A stretch of 41,695 bases of DNA from a bacterium (GTDB lineage Bacteria; JAJVIF01), in NCBI GenBank assembly GCA_022072165.1, contig JAJVIF010000002.1, positions 388,358 to 430,052 of the forward strand. Reading direction: 5' to 3'. Below the pieces are notes generated by a model. That model was not told where the DNA came from. It saw only the letters and a list, made by a program, of their open reading frames with translations, and searched no databases. Positions 33,369 through 41,579 of the stretch are shown in pieces. Each line of letters opens with the position of its first letter. The stretch's first letter is position 1. Made by a program: the position numbers and the translations under genes.

Positions 33369-36170
33369 TTACATGTACTGATGGATCCAGTTGTTGACCA
33401 CCTGGAACTGGTTCATGGGATTACCGCCCCAGACAATGCAGTTGCTGCTCGCTTCTCGCGTGATGTTGCTGCTCATCGAGGTGTTCAGCGTCCCATACGA
33501 CATCAGGTTGTAGTTCGCCGAAGTCAGGGGACTGGTGTTCGTGCGAATGTGCGGCAGGTTGAAGACATGCCCCAGTTCATGCGGCAGCACGATGGTGTCG
33601 AAGCTCGAGTTGAACGGGATGATGTAGCAGCCGCGACCCGAGTTGTTCTGATTACAGGAACTGTCACTCATCACCCCACCCAGACCGGGGTCCTTGGGCT
33701 GACTGTTGATCACCCAGACATTGATCCGGTTCGAGGGGCCGCCCAGGACCAGACTCCAGAGCGAGTTTTCTTCGCTGTTCGTGTCGATGTTGAAGAGGGC
33801 GGGACTTTCGTAGGTCGCGTAGTCGGTCAGCGTCGTGTCGAACCGCGTGGCGGTCCCCACAAAGAGCGGGTTGACGTAGCTTTCGATCCAGTTATTGACG
33901 TTAGTCAGGTTCCAGCTGGAAGCCGGCATCCCCTGCAACCGGGTTGGCAGGGTCCCACCGCTGGTGATCACCCGAATCCGCATCCCGACCGTCTTGTACG
34001 TCACAGTCAGCGTGAAGGGAAACGTGTTGCTGTTGCCACAGGCATTGGTCGCGACCACGGTCCCGTTGTAGGTCCCCGGTACGCCGAGCGTGACGCTCGG
34101 GCTGACCGCAGTGCTCGTGTTCGGAGTCGCGCCACCACCGAAGTTCCAGGACCAGGAGGTGGGGCTGTTCGTGACAGTCGCTGTGACGGTCGAGGAGCGG
34201 AGCCCGAAGGTGGCAGAGAAGTTGACCGCCGAGATGACCGGGGGGGAACAACTGGTGACCGTCAGCGTAAAGGGGAAAGTGCTGTTGCCTGCTCCATTGG
34301 TCGCCGTGACAGAGCAGCTGTAGCTTCCTACAGCACCAAGCGTCACCGTCGGACCGGCGGCGGTACTGGTATTCGGGGACGCGCCCCCGCCGAAATTCCA
34401 GGACCAGGAGGTCGCCGCTCCACCAATGTTGGTCGCGCTGAAGGTGCGACTGGAACCCGCACCACCGTTGAGGGGTGTGACACTGGTCAGATTCGGCGGC
34501 GCGGGGGTCACCGTGAGGGTAAAGGGAAAGACGCTGTTCCCGGCGACATTGGTGGCGGTCACCGAACAGTTATAGGTTCCCACCGCGCCCAGCGTGACGG
34601 TCGGATTGGCGGCGGTGCTGGTGTTGGGGGTCGCGCCCCCCCCGAAGTTCCAGGACCAGGAGGTGGCCGGGTCCCCGGTGTTGGTGGCCGAGAAGGTTGG
34701 GGTCGAAGCGGTCTGCCCGGAGAGCGGAGTCACCGCCGTAATGTTCGGAGTCGCGGGACCAGGCGGCGGCTCCACCAGGACTTCGACTCGCTGATAACGT
34801 GTCGAGAGTTCGAAGTCCGATGGCAGGGTCTGGACTTCCAGGGCTTCATTCAGAACAAAGGGGACGGGGACCGTTCCATCCTGTGTGTCCCGGACCCGCA
34901 TCAGCCCCTGCACCAGATCCCCCGTACTGCTGATGACGGTATAGGTGCGGTCGACATTGTTGACGAGCGCACTAACCGTGATGAACTCACTGATGAGTCC
35001 GCTCGATGCGCCGACCGTGCCACTGAAGGGGGAGGTCGCCCGGAGTTGCGGGAAGCTGACCTCTACCTGGGTCGGACGGGAGACCTCACTAATCTGATTC
35101 AGATTGGACTGATTCGGAAAAGTCGATGCTTTGGTGGCGTTGTTATCCCAGTCGAGAATGGTGGCGGTGACCGTGGCAAGTTCGCTGGAGGAGTCGGCCT
35201 TGAGGGTCCCGACGACTTCCACGCTGATGTCCTGCAGGTCCCCGGCACCTTCGGGCATGAAGTACCGGCAGGCGGTGGGGTCCGCCGGATCCGGCAGGCG
35301 ATTCGCCCGCTTCTGCGCGGAGGTGGTCCCTTTGCGGGGGTCCATGTACTTGGCGATGACCACCACCGGCAAAGGTGGCGTCACGACATTCCGAAGGCGC
35401 ATGGTGGTCGTGGCGGTCGCGCCCTGGGGGATGACGTCGTAGCCGGTCGGGGCGAGGAACTCGTTCCCCAGCCAGCCGCCGACGGCATCGTAGTTTCCGG
35501 CAGGGGCGCTGTGATTCGCGCGGGTCAGGAGCTTATAGGGGAAGACATTGGTGCCGCCGCCGACCCCCAGGCCCGCCATGTTCACCATCGGCCCCACCAT
35601 GCGATACCCGTTGGCGTTCGGCATGATGGCGATGTTGGTTTTGACCAGGCTGCTGAAGAAGAGATCGGAGCCGCTGATGCCCAGGACCAGCGTGACATCG
35701 TTGATGAAGAGGTCGACCCGCTTAGTCGCGCTCTGCGGACGGTTCAGGTCCGGCGGCATCGCGAAGGGATGCGTGAACTGGAAGGTGTAGTCGGTGGTGC
35801 CTGCCGGTCCGGCAGCGGTATTGGTGATGACCAGTGAAGAGGCGTTCATGTAGGGACGGACTGACAACGCATAGAGGTCGCCCTGTGCCTGGGCGGCGCG
35901 GCCCATCTCCAGTTGCACCAGCGTGGGGTCCTCGGCATCCCGGGTCAGCCAGTAGACCCCCAGGGCACCGCTGCTGTTGCCGGCGGCATCGATGACCGCT
36001 CCCCCGGTGAGGTCCCCCTGCGCCAGCGGGGCTTCTACAGCAGGCGCAGCAGGAGTAGTCGCGGGTGAGGTCGATTGCGGCGTGCCGCTCACCGGTTCGT
36101 TTGAGCGCTGGCACGCCATGAGGGTAGTGAGCAGCAGCCCCAGGGAGAGGAGCGAGAAGATCTGGCGCAT
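33369..36170 (-). CDS. large lipoprotein with PKD-like domains and C-terminal metzincin-type protease domain (paralogue 4)
   Basis: A 933-aa lipoprotein. The start at 36170 gives a signal peptide with lipobox LMAC, and AAAGGAA lies about 11 nt upstream. The N-terminal region carries every family landmark: LGVYWLTRDAEDP, FQFTHPFAMP, KRVDLFINDVTL, NANGYRMVGP, TGYDVIPQG, AKYMDPR and LMRVRDTQD. Three PKD-like domains follow, all with SWSWNFGGG and two of them very similar at DNA level. The protease domain opens with IRVITSGGTLP and has HELGHVFNLPH near residue 864 and YNLMSYG as Met-turn. It is closest to the pseudogene copy: the KRVDLFINDVTL-coding DNA is nearly identical in both. A 19-bp palindrome 94 bp upstream may control it. 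Confidence 0.87.
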   Translation of the reverse strand: MRQIFSLLSLGLLLTTLMACQRSNEPVSGTPQSTSPATTPAAPAVEAPLAQGDLTGGAVIDAAGNSSGALGVYWLTRDAEDPTLVQLEMGRAAQAQGDLYALSVRPYMNASSLVITNTAAGPAGTTDYTFQFTHPFAMPPDLNRPQSATKRVDLFINDVTLVLGISGSDLFFSSLVKTNIAIMPNANGYRMVGPMVNMAGLGVGGGTNVFPYKLLTRANHSAPAGNYDAVGGWLGNEFLAPTGYDVIPQGATATTTMRLRNVVTPPLPVVVIAKYMDPRKGTTSAQKRANRLPDPADPTACRYFMPEGAGDLQDISVEVVGTLKADSSSELATVTATILDWDNNATKASTFPNQSNLNQISEVSRPTQVEVSFPQLRATSPFSGTVGASSGLISEFITVSALVNNVDRTYTVISSTGDLVQGLMRVRDTQDGTVPVPFVLNEALEVQTLPSDFELSTRYQRVEVLVEPPPGPATPNITAVTPLSGQTASTPTFSATNTGDPATSWSWNFGGGATPNTSTAANPTVTLGAVGTYNCSVTATNVAGNSVFPFTLTVTPAPPNLTSVTPLNGGAGSSRTFSATNIGGAATSWSWNFGGGASPNTSTAAGPTVTLGAVGSYSCSVTATNGAGNSTFPFTLTVTSCSPPVISAVNFSATFGLRSSTVTATVTNSPTSWSWNFGGGATPNTSTAVSPSVTLGVPGTYNGTVVATNACGNSNTFPFTLTVTYKTVGMRIRVITSGGTLPTRLQGMPASSWNLTNVNNWIESYVNPLFVGTATRFDTTLTDYATYESPALFNIDTNSEENSLWSLVLGGPSNRINVWVINSQPKDPGLGGVMSDSSCNQNNSGRGCYIIPFNSSFDTIVLPHELGHVFNLPHIRTNTSPLTSANYNLMSYGTLNTSMSSNITREASSNCIVWGGNPMNQFQVVNNWIHQYM

Positions 36171-36263
36171 GGCGAACGGGTTCCTTTGCGGAGTCGCGGA
36201 CTGGCAGGGTCGCGGAGAGGATAGCAGACTCAGGCATCGGGACACAGGGTATCAGGTGCCGAA

Positions 36264-36282
36264 GTGTGCAAAATTTGCACAC
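36264..36282. promoter_or_regulatory. 19-bp operator-like palindrome
   Basis: GTGTGCAAAATTTGCACAC is a perfect inverted repeat of two 9-bp arms around a single base. It is A/T-centred, unlike the G+C-rich hairpins elsewhere, which suits a dimeric repressor site more than a terminator. It lies 94 bp upstream of the ATG of paralogue 4. The regulator is unknown. Confidence 0.55.
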
Positions 36283-36374
36283 CAGGCCCCTCTGGGTGGA
36301 GGGGGACGCGGAACATGCGACAAACCGCTCGCTCCTGCTGGCGTTCTGCCTCCTGGAACGGAAAGTAAGCGTGG

Positions 36375-36406
36375 AGCAGCGTTCCCATCATCTACTGAAC
36401 GCTGCT
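36375..36406 (-). terminator. hairpin terminator of the Cys-rich/lipoprotein operon, with the stop codon in its loop
   Basis: A perfect 10-bp stem, AGCAGCGTTC (36375-36384) with GAACGCTGCT (36397-36406). The 12-nt loop contains the TAG stop of the last gene (36392-36394). On the minus strand a moderately T-rich stretch (TTACTTTCC) follows. Confidence 0.6.
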
Positions 36407-37360
36407 GGCTTCCCTGCCCTCTTTCCCCTGCCCCTGGCAGTCTACTGAAGCATCTGCACTCCAGAAAGGGTTCGGCATCGGGGTCCAATAGCCCGGCTTA
36501 GCGATGAAAAAGTTATCAAGCAGCATTTGCGGTGTTTCAGGTCCCAGTTCGACAATTGACTTCATGCCTCTATGTTCTGGCGGAGTTCGCTGCCCCGTTG
36601 CTTCAAACAGATTTCTGTCGGTGATCAAGAGCCATCGTTGAGCCCCATCTTTCCTGAAGGCACACAGAATCTCTGCACTTGCGGACACTGAAAACACTAG
36701 CTGGCCGAACTTGCTCTGGATTCTGGATGCCGTAATTGGCGGCACACGCATACGCCAGTAGGAGTACAACACGCAATCCTCTACTCTGACCTCCTGCGGC
36801 GTTTGCATGAGGATAGACATTAAAGCCACCAGAGCCCGCCACTCTGGCGGTGTGATGGTACCGGGAGGATAGGCTCCCGGCAGATGCGAAGCGTGAACTC
36901 CAGAGAATTTCGTGGGAATCTCTGGCAGGGGCGCGACCGTGGTGCCCTCGGGACTTTTCCAGAGAAGCTGCGCTTCGCCTTCCGGACTTTCATGGAAGTA
37001 CAGTCTGTCTGACCCGACGCCAGATCCATCCATTGCCACCTCGGTACCTGCATCACTGAGCAGCAAGACAGGTAACAATAAGTCGCTGGCGACTGGATCA
37101 CCATTCAGCACGTCGGACCAGCCGACGGGGCCAGGGGTCAGAGCCCTTTGCCATGCCCCCCTCAAACAGACCAGTCGCTCCTGCCGTGAAACCATCCGCA
37201 CCCGGCCTGATGCGACCACTTCGGTGTGCGGGAGGGTCTTCAGGCTCAGCTCAGGTGCTGGTCGCTTCTCTTCCTTGTGGCATGCGACAGACATTGCGCT
37301 TAGCATGGCTGTGCAGCACCACAGCGCCCAGGCCCCACTATGAAAGGGGATCACTAGCAT
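36392..37360 (-). CDS. putative lipoprotein, second copy of the operon's lipoprotein component
   Basis: A 322-aa protein of unknown function, last gene of the phase-variable operon. The N-terminus is a signal-like stretch ending MLSAMSVACHKEE, where the Cys could be lipidated although the residue three before it is Ser rather than Leu. The mature part has LVALMSILMQTPQEV and a C-terminal region with AQRWLLITDR. This resembles DQRWLVYIPL in the lipoprotein at 37836, so the two may be distant homologues. Its ATG overlaps the previous gene's stop in ATGCTAG (37354-37360), which indicates translational coupling. The stop codon lies inside the terminator loop. Codon and base use are more A/T-rich than in the neighbouring thiC and metalloprotease genes. 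Confidence 0.68.
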   Translation of the reverse strand: MLVIPFHSGAWALWCCTAMLSAMSVACHKEEKRPAPELSLKTLPHTEVVASGRVRMVSRQERLVCLRGAWQRALTPGPVGWSDVLNGDPVASDLLLPVLLLSDAGTEVAMDGSGVGSDRLYFHESPEGEAQLLWKSPEGTTVAPLPEIPTKFSGVHASHLPGAYPPGTITPPEWRALVALMSILMQTPQEVRVEDCVLYSYWRMRVPPITASRIQSKFGQLVFSVSASAEILCAFRKDGAQRWLLITDRNLFEATGQRTPPEHRGMKSIVELGPETPQMLLDNFFIAKPGYWTPMPNPFWSADASVDCQGQGKEGREASSVQ

Positions 37361-37815
37361 CCTGAGGCTTCCGCTTCACAATCACAAAAGCGCGGGTAAA
37401 ATAATTCAGGCAGGCGGGGAATGCATCCCAGATTGTAGCATCCCGCATCGCAGATGGCCTGGCCAAAGATTTTAGGTGGCCAGTCATGGTTAAACACCAA
37501 GCCTGGTCCTACTGTCATGCATGGAATTGGCGGAGGATACAGCGGGCTGGTGCAGTCTTCGTCGTAGCCACAGGTATATATTACAAACATCCCTCCCGGG
37601 TGCTGAACGCTTACATCAGCCTGCATTTCAATACAATCATCAGGATCCTCTCTGTTGCAACAACAGCGGAAGGAGCTATATTCCAAAACCCCTTCTGGAA
37701 TAGCAAGCAACGCGATGGGGATGCAGCAATCAGCGGTTGCGCTGACTGGTGGAGGGCTGGCGAACAGAACAGTCAGCATGATTCCTGCTCCTGCCAGCCA
37801 CTGTTGCAGTCGCAT
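37354..37815 (-). CDS. Cys-rich exported protein (copy 2)
   Basis: A 153-aa exported protein with signal peptide MRLQQWLAGAGIMLTVLFASPPPVSA and 15 cysteines in the mature part. The cysteine pattern begins CC, then CCC, then single residues including DEDCTSPLYPPPIPC, and ends CDCEAEASGC. The N-terminal CC, the DC-T-x-P-x-Y segment and the cysteine total match the protein at 38790, so the two are probably paralogues. Shine-Dalgarno AGGAGG lies 9 nt before the ATG at 37815. No known family is recognised; toxin-like, adhesin-like or metal-binding roles are all possible. It lies 20 bp after the previous gene and overlaps the next by 7 bp. Confidence 0.7.
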   Translation of the reverse strand: MRLQQWLAGAGIMLTVLFASPPPVSATADCCIPIALLAIPEGVLEYSSFRCCCNREDPDDCIEMQADVSVQHPGGMFVIYTCGYDEDCTSPLYPPPIPCMTVGPGLVFNHDWPPKIFGQAICDAGCYNLGCIPRLPELFYPRFCDCEAEASGC

Positions 37816-37835
37816 AGAACGGGTCCTCCTGGTAG

Positions 37836-38768
37836 CTATTCGGTTGCTTCAGACGGCAGTAAATTGCTGAGGGCGATTTCGCAGGTACGCCATTCTTCCG
37901 GGTTCCATGGCGCTGCCGCTGCCAGCCAGCGGTCGATGTCATACTGCTCATGGTGGAAGAACCCCAACATTTCTCCGTGCAGGCGCCTTTCCTCATTCAG
38001 GGGTATGTAGACCAGCCAGCGCTGGTCAGCCGCTTTGTCTGTGAAGGTGATGCCTATCTGCCGCATGTCAGATCGCCGCCACCAGGCCATGGAGAACGAT
38101 CCTGCCGCCAGACGGTCCAGATACTCCGGGTTAGTGCAGGCGCCGATTCTGTCCAGGCTGTCGCTCAGGGTCACCGGATCTTCCTGATACGCGTGGGCGT
38201 GAATCGCGATCGCAGTCAACCACTGGCCAGCCAGAGCCACGTCAGTAGGTGGTGAGATGGCCGTGTGTTGCTGCTCAATCGCTTCTGCGGGTGATGGCAG
38301 AAAGCCGCTGAAGATATCCTGCGAGGATAACGTGGCGTCATCTGTCACGCTCATCCCGTTGGCCAGGGGACTCGACAAGTTGCTGATCACAGCTCCTGGA
38401 GTGTTCAGCGATGCATTCTCGGGCAGGATGGGCCACGGCGTTTGACCAGAATAGGATGGCCACACGACGATGAATGGCAGGAGTTCTGAGAGGTTGACAG
38501 GGTCCCGACCATGCCGGCGAACATAAGCACCGAGAGCACTTACAGCTACGGACTTCACCAGCATCCGCTGCAGCTGGAGTTGCTTGTTGGCCTCAACGTC
38601 GAACGGTACTCCTTCATCGGCAGCGCCAGCCCTCGGTTTCGATGGCATCGCTCCCGATGAATTCCGTTGACTGGCACCAGTATTGCACCCTGGTACGGCG
38701 ACCAATCCAACGCTGACCAGAAGCACCAGGGAAATGCCCCATTGTGCAGACAGCAGACTTGTGGTCAT
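37836..38768 (-). CDS. putative lipoprotein, first copy of the operon's lipoprotein component
   Basis: A 310-aa exported protein with a lipoprotein-like signal (ISLVLLVSVGLVAVPGC, lipobox VPGC). After a short linker it has a helical segment with AYVRRHGRDPVNLSELLPF, a pattern reminiscent of the Y-x-G-x-x-P-x-x-L-x-E-L stretch in many pilin-like and pseudopilin-like proteins. That likeness is weak. Further on are ALAGQWLTAIAIHAHAYQEDP and DQRWLVYIPLNEE. No family is recognised. Shine-Dalgarno AAGGGAG lies 7 nt before the ATG at 38768, and the gene begins 21 bp after the upstream Cys-rich gene. Confidence 0.7.
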   Translation of the reverse strand: MTTSLLSAQWGISLVLLVSVGLVAVPGCNTGASQRNSSGAMPSKPRAGAADEGVPFDVEANKQLQLQRMLVKSVAVSALGAYVRRHGRDPVNLSELLPFIVVWPSYSGQTPWPILPENASLNTPGAVISNLSSPLANGMSVTDDATLSSQDIFSGFLPSPAEAIEQQHTAISPPTDVALAGQWLTAIAIHAHAYQEDPVTLSDSLDRIGACTNPEYLDRLAAGSFSMAWWRRSDMRQIGITFTDKAADQRWLVYIPLNEERRLHGEMLGFFHHEQYDIDRWLAAAAPWNPEEWRTCEIALSNLLPSEATE

Positions 38769-38789
38769 TTCAACGCTCCCTTCACGCGA

Positions 38790-39272
38790 CTATGGCCTGG
38801 GCAGAAGATATGGGCAGTCGCCCGGGTGACAGTACAGGCGTTCCAGGCAGATGTCCTGCGGCACCCCAGTCGTGCAGATCAGGACAAATTCTGGCGGTTG
38901 GCAGCTTTCCCATGTCCAATAGGTGCCCCGGCAGTCGTAGGTGAACGGGCAGGTGAAGTCCTGGCACATTTTTTCGCACGGTTCTGCCCCCGCCGGCACC
39001 CAGTAACTGGGATGGGTGCAGTCTCCGGGATTTTGAGCACCTGTAAATTTCCGAACGACTGCATTGCGGGCGACCACATTTCCCCAATGGACGATTTCCT
39101 GAAATGGACGGACCTGCTGCTTGCAGACACAAGAGATCAAGAAGTTACAAAACAGCCCTGTATCCACGGGCGTTTCGAGGACACAGCACCCAATTGGAAC
39201 GGCTACAGCCGCCGGCACACTCAGGATGCTCCAGCAGAGCAGTATGGTCCACAGCCTCAAGACAGCTTTCAT
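38790..39272 (-). CDS. Cys-rich exported protein (copy 1), first gene of a phase-variable operon
   Basis: A 160-aa exported protein with signal peptide MKAVLRLWTILLCWSILSVPAAVA and 15 cysteines in the mature part. The pattern begins with CC and CxxxxxCxC (FCNFLISCVC), followed by GDCTHPSYW and a dense C-terminal half with EPCEKMCQDFTC and CHPGDC. It resembles the Cys-rich protein at 37354 in size, export and cysteine count. The ATG at 39272 lies 8 nt after a TACAAT -10 box, so this first gene is probably leaderless, whereas the second and third genes of the operon have strong Shine-Dalgarno sequences and the fourth is coupled through a 7-bp overlap. Function is unknown; disulfide-rich surface or secreted proteins are often variable-expression factors. 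Confidence 0.72.
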   Translation of the reverse strand: MKAVLRLWTILLCWSILSVPAAVAVPIGCCVLETPVDTGLFCNFLISCVCKQQVRPFQEIVHWGNVVARNAVVRKFTGAQNPGDCTHPSYWVPAGAEPCEKMCQDFTCPFTYDCRGTYWTWESCQPPEFVLICTTGVPQDICLERLYCHPGDCPYLLPRP

Positions 39273-39280
39273 GGATTGTT

Positions 39281-39313
39281 ATTGTAAGAGAGAGAGAGAG
39301 AGAGAGATGTCAA
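39281..39313 (-). promoter_or_regulatory. putative phase-variable promoter: TTGACA, T(CT)10 spacer of 21 bp, TACAAT
   Basis: On the minus strand, consensus -35 TTGACA (39313-39308) and near-consensus -10 TACAAT (39286-39281) flank exactly 21 bp made only of T and ten CT units. The optimal sigma-70 spacer is about 17 bp, which eight CT units would give. Slipped-strand mispairing in the tract would therefore change promoter strength. The present 10-unit state is predicted to be weak or off. The -10 box ends 8 nt before the ATG of the first operon gene. Confidence 0.75.
39287..39307. repeat. (AG)10A dinucleotide microsatellite
   Basis: Ten uninterrupted AG units plus one A on the plus strand (CT on the coding strand of the operon). 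It is the only dinucleotide tract of this length that I see in the window. Confidence 0.95.
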
Positions 39314-39362
39314 GGGCTCGCTTCGGAGTCGCTCCACGCCTTCTGCCACATATGGAACGTGT

Positions 39363-39473
39363 CCGGGTCTAAAGACCCGGCGTCCAGCAGACCCGGACCC
39401 CAAGTCTTCAGACTTGGGACGTGAGCCTGCATCAGCCCGAGAGCAGTCGCGTGGTGCCTGGGTCACAAGACCC
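39363..39473. repeat. third palindrome family between thiC and the Cys-rich operon
   Basis: Three palindromes lie in a row: CCGGGTCT-AA-AGACCCGG (39363-39380), CCCAAGTCT-TC-AGACTTGGG (39399-39418), and GGGTC-ACAA-GACCC (39460-39473). The first and third share an AGACCCGGCGTCC tail, so they are two imperfect copies of one element. They could act as a bidirectional barrier downstream of thiC. Together with the promoter at 39281 they fill the 218-bp gap. Confidence 0.75.
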
Positions 39474-39490
39474 GGCGTCCGGGGAGACCC

Positions 39491-41317
<1,827 letters not shown>

Positions 41318-41365
41318 CTAGCGTACCTCAAGCAGAACGGTGGTGGCGACGGGCAGCTCCGACGA

Positions 41366-41439
41366 TCCCGACGCGGGGCGCGTCGGGCACCCACCGACCG
41401 GGGGTCGGGACACCGGGCGAGCAGGGCTCGCCCCTCCGA
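41366..41439. repeat. divergent three-hairpin REP module with a compensatory base-pair change
   Basis: Same three stem-loops as at 1427 and 10358. In the first stem the outer pair has flipped from G-C to C-G: GGACGCG with CGCGTCC elsewhere, CGACGCG with CGCGTCG here. The second and third hairpins are unchanged. It lies between the thiC riboswitch and the response-regulator gene. Confidence 0.85.
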
Positions 41440-41455
41440 GTCTCCTGCTAATACG

Positions 41456-41500
41456 GTCCCCCCCCCCGCTTGCGGGGGTGGTCGCTCAGCGACCGGGGGT
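41456..41500. repeat. companion repeat after the REP module (poly-C10 and GGTCGCTCAGCGACC hairpin)
   Basis: Ten C residues (about 41458-41467) followed by GCTTGCGGGGG, then the palindrome GGTCGCTCAGCGACC and GGGGG. It parallels the sequence at 10440-10481, which also follows a three-hairpin module, so both parts probably belong to one dispersed unit. Confidence 0.6.
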
Positions 41501-41518
41501 GTTGCGCAGCCTGCATGT

Positions 41519-41524
41519 CATAAT
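41519..41524 (+). promoter_or_regulatory. candidate -10 box (CATAAT) for the response-regulator gene
   Basis: CATAAT lies 56 nt before ATG 41580. The predicted leader contains a hairpin, GTGTCC-CCAC-GGACAC (41541-41556), and Shine-Dalgarno AAGGAG (41562-41567). GATTAT at 41535 is an alternative -10 box. Confidence 0.4.
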
Positions 41525-41579
41525 CCGGGAGTCCGATTATGTGTCCCCACGGACACACCGGAAGGAGCCACTCGCCGCC

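Noticed and set aside
41458-41467. Poly-C10 tract as a phase-variation tract for the response regulator
   Set aside because: It lies more than 100 bp from the start codon and outside the promoter boxes; it seems to be part of the dispersed repeat.
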